The position numbers were made by a program, and so were the translations under genes. Shown one piece after another: positions 1 through 10,721 of a stretch of 64,000 bases of DNA (position 1 is the first letter of the stretch; each line of letters opens with the position of its first letter). This DNA is from Wyeomyia smithii (Eukaryota; Arthropoda; Insecta; Diptera; Culicidae), in the NCBI RefSeq assembly GCF_029784165.1, contig NC_073695.1:142110748-142174747 (forward strand), in the 5' to 3' direction. The notes beneath the pieces were generated by a model, which saw only the letters and a list, made by a program, of their open reading frames with translations, was not told the DNA's origin and made no database searches.

Positions 1-235
1 AGTGGATAGCAGATTAATATAGTATTAAAATTAACTATTGTCCTTTCATTGCCCGAACATCCAATTCTTTGATCAGCCCTTCGATGTCAGAGCCAACCTT
101 GAGAGCGAGAAAGCAGCTCACGGCCGTGCTAGCCGTTTGAAAGAGGCTAGTGTTGCCCACCCTCACTAGATCGCCGATGGTGTTGCCCAGCGATCGAGGT
201 TAAGTTTTGGTAGGTCCTCCACCGACCAAGTAATA
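1..235 (+). repeat. Gypsy-1 5' LTR, 3' part only
   Basis: This stretch is repeated at 20304-20538, differing at six positions, and the match ends at the same base (...AAGTAATA) in both copies. A primer binding site follows two bases later, which fixes this as the 3' end of the 5' LTR. The rest of the LTR is beyond the window. Confidence 0.85.
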
Positions 236-237
236 AA

Positions 238-248
238 TGGCGCCCAAC
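238..248 (+). other. Gypsy-1 primer binding site
   Basis: TGGCGCCCAAC begins two bases after the LTR end. This is the form of a Lys-tRNA-type primer binding site used by many Gypsy elements, where the tRNA 3' end primes minus-strand DNA synthesis. The same 11 bases occur in the nested non-autonomous element (minus strand, read from 10718 and 7260). Confidence 0.75.
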
Positions 249-658
249 TAAAATACATAAGCTAATCAAGGTTTTGGATAGTTGACAGGATCTGGAGTGT
301 ATGAGAGGTTAGGAAAGTCTTAGGGGAATTAAGAGTAGTGCCAAAAGTGTAACATGGAAATTATTTCCCCCAATCCAAAATTGATTTACATTGCACAAGC
401 TTTCTAGTGCGCGTACGCATGCAAAAGCGATAAAAAAGTGTAGTTATTTCATCGAATAGCGGAAGTAGCGATTTTTCAAATAATTTTGTATCAATTCTTG
501 GTTCTTGATTCGATCAATATATTCAAACAATTTCGTTGTTTCAAACAAAGCGAATTCATTTCGGTTTTTTTTTCTCATTATTTATTACCTACCATAAACA
601 TTTAGAGAAGTAGTTGATTCGGTTAAAGTGTGTATCAGAAATTATAGAATATAGCACG
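249..658 (+). other. Gypsy-1 untranslated leader
   Basis: This lies between the primer binding site and the first gag ATG. I see no open frame or recognisable element in it. It is A/T-rich with short T-tracts near 565-580. It presumably held the packaging and splice signals of the retrotransposon RNA. Confidence 0.45.
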
Positions 659-2589
659 ATGGATTTACAACAGCTCTACAGAAACTTGGATGTGTCTCAT
701 ATCTCAATTAACGAGGTTGAGCATGAATTAGCGGTTCGAAGTGTTCCATTTGATTTCAAGGAACACGAAAGTGTGAAAAGAAGGAAGTTAAAAGATAAGA
801 TGCGAATTGAAAGGGAGACTGAGGTTTTTTCTTTTGCCCCAAGCCGAATGAAATTAGTTGAAAAAATTTCAATGATTAGTACGACATTGACGATTATTGC
901 CGATCCACTGGATAATCCAAAATGTGATATCCGGCAACGGTTAAAATTGAAAACACGAGTGATTCACTATAGAGTACGTACTTTTCTGCTGATGAAAACT
1001 TCGGGAGCAAATAAATATCGCTTAGAGGTGGTAAACATTGGTAAACGAGCCAATGAAATTTTTCAGAAACATTTTGTTGCGGGAAAACCCGAATGCAATA
1101 CACCCGCACCGAAATCTTTAGAAGATGATATATCTGAGCTTTAGAGGACGTTCGATCTGAAATAGAAATTTTGAATGAAACTGCAACAGGAAAGGATTCG
1201 GAAAATGAGAGGATAGAAGATGAAGCAAGTGGAGGAATTGGAAATGAATCATCGGAATCAAAGAAAAAAGAAATTGTATTGGCGATTGAAAGGTCAGAAG
1301 ACGTGATGAAGGTATTGAAAAACTACGAGAATAGTTCTTTGGATAATGCAACAGAATTATTAAAAATCTTTAAAGATTTTGTAATACAGACTTCAGAACA
1401 ACAGAAACAAATGAAGGAAAGAGAAACTGCACTAGAGAGGAAGAGAATGGAAGAAGCAGAAGAGAATATGAAAAAGAAAAAAACGACTAGAAAAATTATT
1501 AATTGAAAAAATAAATTAAAACAAAACGGAGCACCGAAAACCGATTCGATTGTCGAGCCAAAGCGAGAGAAGGATAAAGAAACCGCGTTGTCCCCAGAAA
1601 AGTTTAATATAAATGTTTACGAAATATTCAATAATAACGTTAAGGAGGGCTATGAAACACAGGAAAGTACCGATGAATCATCGGATAGAAATCAGAAAAA
1701 TAATACAAGGAAAACAACTAAAAGTGGAAAAAAGAAACAGACACATTGGAAACAGGGCAGAAAACATACTCGTTATGTAAGCTTTTCACCATCTAGCGCA
1801 AGCACAGCAGAAAACTTTAGTGAGAGTTCTGAGACAGAATCAGACTCAAGTTACACTAAACATAAGAATCGGAAACGGAAAACAAGAAGGAACAGTTTGA
1901 AAAGAATTCCAGTATCAGAATGGAGAATTAAGTACGACGGAAAAGATCAAGGACGAAGGCTTTCGGAATTTCTTAAAGAAATTAAAATGCGGAGCAAAGC
2001 GGAAGACATTTCCGAGCGAGAACTTTTTCGATGCGCGATCCATTTATTTTCCGGTCGAGCTAAAGATTGGTTTATGGATGGTTTCGAAAATCGGGAATTT
2101 CGGACATGGGCAGACTTGAAATGAGAATTTTTACCGCCAGATCTCGATTATCAAATCGAAAGTCAGGCTACCAATCGTCGGCAGCAACCTAGAGAAAAAT
2201 TCGTGGACTACTTCCACGATATGCAAAAGCTATTTCAATCGATGACTAAATCGATCTCAGAAAGACGACGATTTGAAATAATTTGGCGGAATACGCGATT
2301 CGATTAAAAAAATGCGTTGACCGGCGTTAGAATTAAATCTCTCTCAAAATTAAAAAAATTTGGTCGCATCGTGGACGAAAACAATTGGAACATGTTTCCA
2401 AAATCGTCCGATATCCCCTATCGACCAAAATATAACCAAATTAATGAGCTCTACTCTACTAAAACAAAAACTTCTGGTTGCAGTTTAACAGTAAACACGC
2501 CAAATTTCGCTAAAGAACAGTCAAAAGTGAGACAAACGATCAGAATCGTTTTAAGAAATCAGAGGGGGAAAGAGAGGGGAAAAATGTGA
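659..2589 (+). pseudogene. gag: Gypsy-1 gag (matrix/capsid part), broken
   Basis: The capsid precursor of Gypsy-1. The likely start is the ATG at 659 (MDLQQLYR). The first frame ends with TAG at 1142-1144. The rest continues in another frame from 1171, with a TGA at 1504-1506 and another at 2122-2124. A Lys/Glu/Ser-rich linker (about 1590-1900) leads into the retrotransposon gag core: WRIKYDGKD near 1920, FSGRAKDWF near 2050, and after the 2122 stop FLPPDLDYQ and FVDYFHDMQKLF. That order is typical of Gypsy capsids. The stop at 2122 follows LK and is simply explained as an Arg CGA to TGA change. Further indels follow 2290. No functional Gag can be made from this copy. Confidence 0.75.
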
Positions 2590-2813
2590 CTCTCTCAGAT
2601 CCAATGGAAGGATCGACCAAGAGCACGTTGAAAACTTTAGCTGAGCAATATAAAAGGCCTCCGATCGGTAGCTGTTATAATTGCAAGAAAACTGGTCATC
2701 ATTACGTGGAGTGTCCTGAAAGCAAACGAAAATTCTGTAGACTCTGTGGGTTTTCGGACGTTCTGACACATTTGTGTCCAGTCTGTCAAAAAAACACGCA
2801 GAATTCAGCATGA
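2586..2813 (+). pseudogene. gag: Gypsy-1 nucleocapsid zinc knuckle
   Basis: This open frame has a CCHC knuckle, CYNCKKTGHHYVECP, at about 2672-2716. A second Cys/His cluster (CRLCGFSDVLTHLCPVC) lies at about 2737-2790. In the family this segment binds genomic RNA at the Gag C-terminus. It is in a different frame from both the capsid remnant before it and the protease after it, so at least one indel lies on each side. It ends with TGA at 2811-2813. Confidence 0.7.
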
Positions 2814-2943
2814 GGAGGCAAGCTGAATTACCACCCCCAAACCCTCCTATTAACAAATCGACAACATACGAGCAGTTGCTGATGAATGCAAACCCTATTC
2901 TGGGAATGAACACCACTCAGATAACGAGGTAGAAGAAATTTCA

Positions 2944-3237
2944 GTGCGACTCGACGGAGATAATCGACCGTTCGCCAGAGTGTTTGTAATGGGGAGAGAG
3001 ATGCTAGGATTGTTAGATAGTGGAGCGCAAAAAACAGTACTAGGTATTGGTTGCAAGAAATTAATAAATTCTATGAAATTAAAAGTGTTTCCGACTGATG
3101 TGTCTATTAAGACTGCCTCAGGGACACCGGTTGAGGTTGAAGGCTATGTCCATTTACCTATAACCTTCAACGAAGAAAACAAAATTATACCTGCTCTGGT
3201 TGAACCCACTTTAAAACGACAATTGATATTGGAGTAC
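2944..3237 (+). pseudogene. pol: Gypsy-1 aspartic protease
   Basis: A retropepsin-like domain that would cleave the Gag-Pol polyprotein. The active-site motif LLDSGAQKTVLG is at about 3010-3045, and the hydrophobic flap and C-terminal strands follow (LPITF, ALVEP, LILEYD). The reading frame is cut at 3241, where the nested LTR dimer begins inside the protease/RT linker. The coding sequence resumes at 12181 after the duplicated GACT target. The upstream frame lacks an ATG, as expected for a polyprotein segment. Confidence 0.75.
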
Positions 3238-3241
3238 GACT

Positions 3242-4839
3242 TGTAACAGATAAATTGATGACCAGGCCCGATTAGACTAATAAAACTTAACGGAACGATA
3301 CGGGACTGATGTTCTTGGAACGCCTGGTCAGTCAGATATCATGTACACCGGAATCGGTAGCGAAGGTGGAGAGAGTCTCAACGGTCAATGGAGCCGGAAT
3401 GTAACCCAACTCGACTACCCTTCTAACGCAGACAGACGGGACCAATACCCTAGTTAAAAGATGACAAAACTGCTTATGCGCCAACCCGTTTTACAACGGG
3501 ATGCAGAAATGCATGTTTCAGTTGCCCAACTAACTCTATTATTCCCAGGGCGGGTCTATCGATCGCGAGGACCAAACTCAAAAGTCTTCGGAATTCAAAT
3601 CACTGACGGAACCTACTTCGCGATATGGTGGGTTTCATTAGAAGGCACGAGACAATATTCATGGTAACTTATTATAATTTTTCCATACTATACGTGTGGT
3701 TTAGTTAGCGGGTTAGTTCAGTGTGCGTATACAAAGGATGTTTAAATTTTAAATATGTAAACTAAAACGGTCTGACCTCATTTTTCCACCGGAGTTGATT
3801 ACTGTTAATGCTGCTTCTCGATGACTTTGATGGACGCCGTTGACGAGGAAACGGCAAGCAGGGCGGCTAAGGCCGGACGTTCAAGGCTTTGGACCTGCGA
3901 TGATTGCAGTCGGATATGACGATTTTCTGTCGGTGGAAGCGGCTTACGAGCACCAACAGCACTGCCTGCCCGAGGTGATGGCAGTGGAGACTAGCGTGGA
4001 CACGCCTAAGAAGATAGTTGGATCACACTCTCCGTTTCTCCTAGTTCGGCGGACTGGACTAGCGCGACGATGCTGGCGAAGTAGTGCTACTGGGTGATCA
4101 GGTCGTTCGGTAGTCCAACGGAATACTCCCTTTAAGAAACACGTGTAAGCTGCAGACTTCACTTGCTCAGTACCTTGGCGGGGCCCGTACTAAGAGAGCG
4201 GATCGATCACGATGCGTGTGCTTGAGGTATCGCCGGACACGTGGTTAGACACTAGGTGAGTTGTTGCCGACCATGTGGATCCTGTCCAGAGTATACAAAA
4301 CAAAAACCTTCGTTCGAAGGTGTTTGGCCTGTGCTCCACACGCCTGATGCCTAATTAGGCGGTTAGGTCGCACTTTCTTATTTTACGCGGTGGGCTTTTC
4401 AGCTAGTATACTTTGTAATATTTCACTTGTTTTACTTTTATATTTCTTCTACGGATAGTAGCTTTATATAATATGCTTCACTTAGCACTATTTGATCTTT
4501 ACCAACTATCTCGCCCGCTAGTCTAATTGGAAATGGTATCTACTATCTGGATTAGACTGCAGTGGGCGTTGCTAAGTTTGTCACTCGTCGCGTAGCGACA
4601 TATGTCCCTTTCTGATTGGCTGAGCCAGATCCTTGAATCGGAAGGAGTTTGAGAGAGGTTTAGTTTGGTAACCTGCTACCACCGGGACGCGTGGTATGGT
4701 GCATGTCTGTGCTACAACCGTAGTCGGACTAACAACAGTGTTGCCAGGAGTAACGTGTTTATAGTCCTGGTTGCATTATGAAACGTTTCACATTGAAGTT
4801 TTGACTCTCGCCAACACTTTAGCTACGCGAGCGGTTACA
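3242..4839 (-). repeat. LTR a of the dimer (1598 bp, fullest copy)
   Basis: This is the longest of the three LTRs, with TGTAAC/GTTACA ends. Short open frames inside it (for example 3840-4097) recur with changes in the other LTRs and show no protein motif, so I treat them as chance. Its inner end abuts the polypurine tract at 4840-4852. Confidence 0.85.
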
Positions 4840-4852
4840 TTATACCCCCTGG
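4840..4852 (-). other. Polypurine tract, left unit
   Basis: On the minus strand CCAGGGGGTATAA directly precedes the LTR start (TGTAACC). This is where a polypurine tract would prime plus-strand DNA. The same tract lies at 8297-8309 for the right unit. Confidence 0.6.
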
Positions 4853-6241
4853 ATAGCGTTGAAAATTCAATCCTAAATTTTATAAAATTTTTCTAGGTAC
4901 CTTGGTCCTAAATCGTTCTGATAAAATGTACTGTTTTTGTATGGTAATTATTTTTAGCTCGATCGGGGTTTGAATTCACTTCCACTTTTAATTTAATAGT
5001 ATCACTTCTCTAATATCAACTTAAATTTGCTTAATTCAATCTTAAAAACTTATTAATTGCTACTGTAACTGTGAGCGACGAAAAATCAAGACGCACAAAA
5101 TTTTGTTTCAGGCGGCTTTTTTTTTTTTGAGGCGATACGAAACGAGGATAAATTCCACAATTTTGCAGTACTTTCGTACCTACTAACTTATCGTTTTTCT
5201 TATGCAAATTTGACTTTGCGTTATTTACTACGATTTTTTTTTTATTTATTTGCTTTAAATGAGATCAGCGAATAAACACGACGCACGAACTGTTTCTGGT
5301 TCCAGGCGGCCATGTTTTTTTTTATTTTCAAACGATACGATACGAGACTAAATTTTTCCCTAGTTTTTACAGTACACCTTCGTACCTGCTAATCTACTTT
5401 TGTCTTTTTGCGGCGACGACGAGACGGTACGAAAAACCTCCAGATTTTTCCGGAGAAACGGCGGCGCTTGGAGCCGCGAGTCATCTTGAACCAAAGATGC
5501 ATTTTAAGTTTAATTCTTTCGCCCAATTTTTTTTACCACGGTTACTCAATCAATCGAGGGCACGCGACGACGATTAAGCGAAAACTGTGATTCGTTGCTT
5601 CTGCGCCAGCGAAAGAATCGTCCTTGCTTTCTTACCGGAAAATTTATCGAAATTCTTACTATACGAAAATACATCGAAACGGGGGGTAAGTTTTCGCACC
5701 ACCTTGCGATTTGCAACGGATCACATTCGATCCTTATTTGGTTTACCGTTTTATACTGATCAAATTCTACCTTACGTTAATAGTATTATGTATGCTCATG
5801 GCAGCTTAACTCCATGTTATTCTTAATACGACTAGTTTCTACTACGAACGACTTTGTTTATATAGCCCTATTCATAAACTGGTACTGAACGGGACCGAGT
5901 TTTCTGCTAGCGCGGACTTAACGAAAACGGAGTCGCCAACTTAACTAAACTAAAACTAACTGCTGTCAACGGTTTTATTTTCTGCGGAACGAAAGATGAA
6001 TCTAATTCGGGACGAGAATTTCTTGGTACGTATGGCTAATTATTCTAATCTTCTTTTAAATCTGTTTTAGGTGGTTTATGCCCTGCGACTCGACACGTAA
6101 AGTGGAGGAGGTGTTTTAAGGTGTGAATTCGACTGGTTGACTGATTCTGGATCAGCGCACATAGCTTGGAAAAGTGTGTTTACTTTCGCTTTAGTTTTGA
6201 TGAATAAAATACGTCTAGGTTTTTATTGGAGGTTGGTTCGT
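4853..6241 (-). other. Non-coding internal region, left unit
   Basis: No coding frame is credible here. Two diverged ~195-bp repeats stand side by side at about 5069-5260 and 5265-5440. Each contains a GACGCAC word, a CAGGCGGC word, a long T-tract and a GATACGA word. The right unit carries the same pair at about 8527-8900. Confidence 0.6.
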
Positions 6242-7045
6242 TTAATTCATTCGTAAGGTGTTAGCTGTTTGATTTAATGATGTCGGAGATAAGTTGTTTG
6301 GGGAAAGGCTAGTCACAGGCACCCTAGGGTATTCCGTTGTATTAACACCTGGTAGTGAGATATCGTATTGTTTATCTGCGATACCGCGGTTCAAATTATT
6401 TGAGGGTCCCGGAGATGAAGTAATTCCTGGTATTGACAACGACTCTACCGGGGGGAAATTTGGGTAAGGCAATGAAAAATTGTTTAACGAGGGCCTATAC
6501 GAGGGAGCGTCGGGGTTAAGGCTATTTCTCGCGGGTACCGTTTGATTCCCTACTTTGTTAGTTGGTGTTTCCCCTATCTTGAAATACTACCAAAGCATAT
6601 CATTAATTTTTAAAATTATTCTCTGTTTTTCTGACCTGCCTCTTGCTGGGGCTCTCCAAACGCGGTCTCTGAGAGCCAGCAGCCTAGACTTAGAACGTGG
6701 TGTAATTCTTCTATCTAAATCTTGTTGTGACATGATAATTTTGTTTATGTACAGTTGCATTTCTTGCTCAAAAGAAACGGTTGAAAAATAGGCTTTCCGT
6801 TCTTTTCGAACATTTTTCATTATTGTGCGAGGGGTTCGACGCTTATTTTCTAAGGGTCCTTCAGACTGCGCGCCGCGTACGCTTAGTCCGTAATCTACTC
6901 CTTCTTCTTCCAAATCGTCCGCGTGGTAGTCATACTCATAGTTGGTCATTTTGCCTTTATAATTAGAACCAGTGTGAATTTGAATTACTCGTCTTGATAA
7001 TTTGCTCGAGTTTTTTCTTTGAAAAACAAAGGATGTTTGAGACAT
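6242..7045 (-). pseudogene. gag: Gag-like reading frame with one amber codon, left unit
   Basis: The frame starts with ATG at 7045, about 210 bases after the primer binding site, as expected for gag. It encodes 152 residues and then meets a single TAG (6587-6589). The same frame stays open for 38 more codons and then through 6472-6242. The protein is acidic near the N-terminus (DYHADDLEEEG) and then basic, with a probable helix (EQEMQLYINKII), followed by a Pro/Ser/Asn-rich tail. I recognise no zinc knuckle. The right unit has the same frame and the same amber at the homologous place. It could be a gag N-terminus left after pol loss. Confidence 0.55.
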
Positions 7046-7242
7046 TTAATTTACTATTAAACAGACGAAGTTCGATACTGTTAACTGAATGATAATGAAT
7101 TCGACAACTCAGCTAGGTTTTTGCTAATTTGCAGCTAACAAGAGAAAATTGACTGACTCATGTTATTCTTAAGAAACTAATTACATTTACTCTAATCAAC
7201 AGATCATGCAATGCATGTTCAGAACAAAAGATCGAAAACGAG

Positions 7243-7260
7243 CTTTTGAGTTGGGCGCCA
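7243..7260 (-). other. Primer binding site, left unit
   Basis: Read on the minus strand, TGGCGCCCAACTC begins three bases inside the LTR end. It matches the Gypsy-1 primer binding site over 11 bases. Confidence 0.7.
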
Positions 7261-7263
7261 ATA

Positions 7264-8296
7264 TGTAACAGATAAATTGATGACCAGGCCCGATTAGACT
7301 AATAAAACTTAACGGAACGATGCGGGACTGATGTTCTTGGAACGCCAGGTCAGTCAGATATCATGACGATTTTCTGTCGGTGGAAGCGGCTTACGAGCAC
7401 CAACAGCACTGCCTGCTCGAGGTGATGACAGTGGAGACTAGCGTGGACACGCCTAAGAAGATAGTTGGATCACACTCTCCGTTTCTCCTAGTTCGGCGGA
7501 CTTGTCGCGGCTGGACTAGCGCGACGATGCTGGCGAAGTAGTGCTACTGGGTGATCAGGTCGTTCGGTGGTCCAACGGAATACTCCCTTTAAGAAACACG
7601 TGTAAGCTGCGGACTTCACTTGCTCAGCACCTTGGCGGGGCCCGTACTAAGAGAGCGGATCGATCACGATGCTTGTGCTTGAGCTATCGCCGGACACGTG
7701 GTTAGACACTAGGTGAGTTGTTGCCGACCATGTGGATCCTGTCCAGAGTATACAAAACAAAAACCTTCGTTCGAAGGTGTTTGGCCTGTGCTCCACACGC
7801 CTGATGCCTAATTAGGCGGTTAGGTCGCACTTTCTTATTTTACGCGGTGGGCTTTTCAGCTAGTATACTTTGTAATATTTCACTTGTTTTACTTCAATAT
7901 TTCTTCTACGGATAGTAGCTTCATATAATATGCTTCACTTAGCACTATTTGATCTTTACCAACTATCTCGCCTGCTAGTCTAATTGGAAACGGTATCTAC
8001 TATCTGGATTAGACTGCAGTGGGCGTTGCTAAGTTTGTCACTCGTCGCGTAGCGACATATGTCCCTTTCTGATTGGCTGAGCCAGATCCTTGAATCGGAA
8101 GGAGTTTGATAGAGGTTTAGTTTGGTAAACTGCTACCTCCGGGACGCGTGGTATGGTGCATGTCTGTGCTACAACCGTAGTCGGACTAACAACAGTGTTG
8201 CCAGGAGTAACGTGTTTATAGTCCTGGTTGCATTATGAAGCGTTTCACATTGAAGTTTTGACTCTCGCCAACACTCTAGCTACGCGAGCGGTTACA
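7264..8296 (-). repeat. LTR b of the dimer (1033 bp, shared middle LTR)
   Basis: Same ends as LTR a, but about 574 bases are missing: the part equivalent to 3344-3917 of LTR a is gone at about 7364. The deletion joins ...ATATCATG to ACGATTTT and has an ATG of microhomology. It lies between two CAGTC-GATAT-like words in LTR a. Confidence 0.85.
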
Positions 8297-9699
8297 TTAT
8301 ACCCCCTGGAAAGCGCTGAAAAATTTAATCTCAAATTTTATTAAATTTTTCTAGGTACCTTGGTCCTTAATCGTTCTGACAAAATGTACTGTTTTTGTAT
8401 GGTTATTATTTTTAGCTTGATCGGGGTTCGAATTCACTACCACTTTTAATTTAATAGTATCACTTCTCTAATATCAACTTAAATTTGCTTAATTCAATCT
8501 TAAAAACTCATTAATTGCCACTGTAACTGTGAGCGACGAATAATAAAGACGCACAAAATTTTGTTTCAGGCAGCTTTTTTTTTTTTGAGGCGATAAGAAA
8601 CGAGACTAAATTCCTCAATTTTGCAGTACTTTTGTACCTACTAACTTATCGTTTTTCTTATGCAAATTTGACTTTGCGTTATTCACTACGATTTTTTTTT
8701 AATTAGTTGCTTTAAATGAGATCAGCGAATAAACACGACGCACGAACTGTTTCTGGTTCCAGGCGGCCATGTTTTTTTTATTTTCAAACGATACGATACG
8801 AGACTAAATTTTTCCCTAGTTTTTGCAGTACACCTTCGTACCTGCTAATCTACTTTTGTCTTTTTGCGGCGACGACGAGACGGTACGAAAAACCTCCAGA
8901 TTTTTCCGGAGAAATGGCGGCGCTTGGAACCGCGAGTCATCTTCAACCAAAGATGTATTTCAAGTTTAATTCTTTCGCCCAACTTTTTTTTACCACGGTT
9001 ACTCAAACAATCGAGGGCACGCGACGACGATTAAGCGAAAACTGTGATTCGTTGCTTCTGCACCAGCGAAAGAATCGTCCTTGCTTTCTTACCGGAAAAT
9101 TTATCGAAATTCTTACTGCACGAAAATTACATCGAAACGGGGGGTAAGTTTTCGCACCACCTTGCGATTTGCAACGGATCACATTCGATCCTTATTTGGT
9201 TCACCGTTTTATTCTGATCAAATTCTACCTCACGTTAATAGAATTATGTATGCTCATGGCAGCTTAACTCCATGTTATTCTTAATACGACTAATTTCTAC
9301 TACGAACGACTTTGTTTATATAGCCCTATTCATAAACTGATACTGAACGGGACCGAGTTTTCTGCTAGCGCGGACTTAACAAAAACGGAGTCGCCAACTT
9401 AACTAAACTAAAACTAACTGCTGTCAACGGTTTTATTTTCTGCGGAACGAAAGATGAATCTAATTCGGGACGAGAATTTCTTGGTACGTATGGCTAATTA
9501 TTCTAATCTTCTTTTAAATCTGTTTTAGGTGGTTTATGCTCTGCGACTCGACACGTAAAGTGGAGGAGGTGTTTTAAGGTGTGAATTCGACTGGTTGACT
9601 GATTCTGGATCAGCGCACATAGCTTGGAAAAGTGTGTTTACTTTCGCTTTAGTTTTGATGAATAAAATACGTCTAGGTTTTTATTGGAGGTTGGTTCGT
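8297..9699 (-). other. Polypurine tract and non-coding internal region, right unit
   Basis: The purine tract is at 8297-8309 (minus strand). The remainder is collinear with 4840-6241 with scattered substitutions. An antisense open frame at 8716-9147 is not kept in the left unit, so I do not call it a gene. Confidence 0.6.
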
Positions 9700-10503
9700 T
9701 CAATTCATTCGTAAGGTGTTAGCTGTTTGATTTAATGATGTCGGAGATAAGTTGTTTGGGGAAAGGCTAGTCACAGGCACCCTAGGGTATTCCGTTGTAT
9801 TAACACCTGGTAGTGAGATATCGTATTGTTTATCTGCGATACCGCGGTTCAAATTATTTGAGGGTCCCGGAGATGAAGTAATTCCTGGTATTGACAACGA
9901 CTCTACCGGGGGGAAATTTGGGTAAGGCAATGAAAAATTGTTTAACGAGGGCCTATACGAGGGAGCGTCGGGGTTAAGGCTATTTCTCGCGGGTACCGTT
10001 TGATTCCCTACTTTGTTAGTTGGTGTTTCCCCTATCTTGAAATACTACCAAAGCATATCATTAATTTTTAAAATTATTCTCTGTTTTTCTGACCTGCCTC
10101 TTGCTGGGGCTCTCCAAACGCGGTCTCTGAGAGCCAGCAGCCTAGACTTAGAACGTGGTGTAATTCTTCTATCTAAATCTTGTTGTAACATGATAATTTT
10201 GTTTATGTACAGTTGCATTTCTTGCTCAAAAGAAACGGTTGAAAAATAGGCTTTCCGTTCTTTTCGAACATTTTTCATTATTGTGCGAGGGGTTCGACGC
10301 TTATTTTCTAAGGGTCCTTCAGACTGCGCGCCGCGTACGCTTAGTTCGTAATCTACTCCTTCTTCTTCCAAATCGTCCGCGTGGTAGTCATACTCATAGT
10401 TGGTCATTTTGCCTTCATAATTAGAACCAGTGTGAATTTGAATTATTCGTCTTGATAATTTGCTCAAGTTTTTTCTTTGAAAAACAAAGGATGTTTGAGA
10501 CAT
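9700..10503 (-). pseudogene. gag: Gag-like reading frame with one amber codon, right unit
   Basis: This is the counterpart of the frame at 6242-7045. It has 152 residues from the ATG at 10503 to TAG at 10045-10047, then an open frame without further stops to 9700. Only a few residues differ from the left unit. The conserved amber and open downstream frame may reflect readthrough, or simply common descent of two copies made by one recombination event. No protease, RT or integrase follows. Confidence 0.55.
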
Positions 10504-10700
10504 TTAATTTACTATTAAACAGACGAAGTTCGATACTGTTAACTGAATGATAACGAATTCGACAACTCAGCTAGGTTTTTGCTAATTTGCAGCTAACAAG
10601 AGAAAATTGACTGACTCATGTTATTCTTAAGAAACTAATTACATTTACTCTAATCAACAGATCATGCAATGCATGTTCAGAACAAAAGATCGAAAACGAG

Positions 10701-10718
10701 CTTTTGAGTTGGGCGCCA
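10701..10718 (-). other. Primer binding site, right unit
   Basis: Minus-strand TGGCGCCCAACTC starts three bases inside the right LTR. This sits at the 5' end of the dimer as transcribed. Confidence 0.7.
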
Positions 10719-10721
10719 ATA

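Noticed and set aside
3840..4162. Overlapping open frames inside the LTRs of the dimer (also 11380-11754)
   Set aside because: They are disrupted in the other LTR copies and show no domain.
8716..9147. 143-codon plus-strand frame in the non-autonomous LTR element
   Set aside because: It lies antisense to the element, crosses long T-tracts and is not intact in the homologous left unit.
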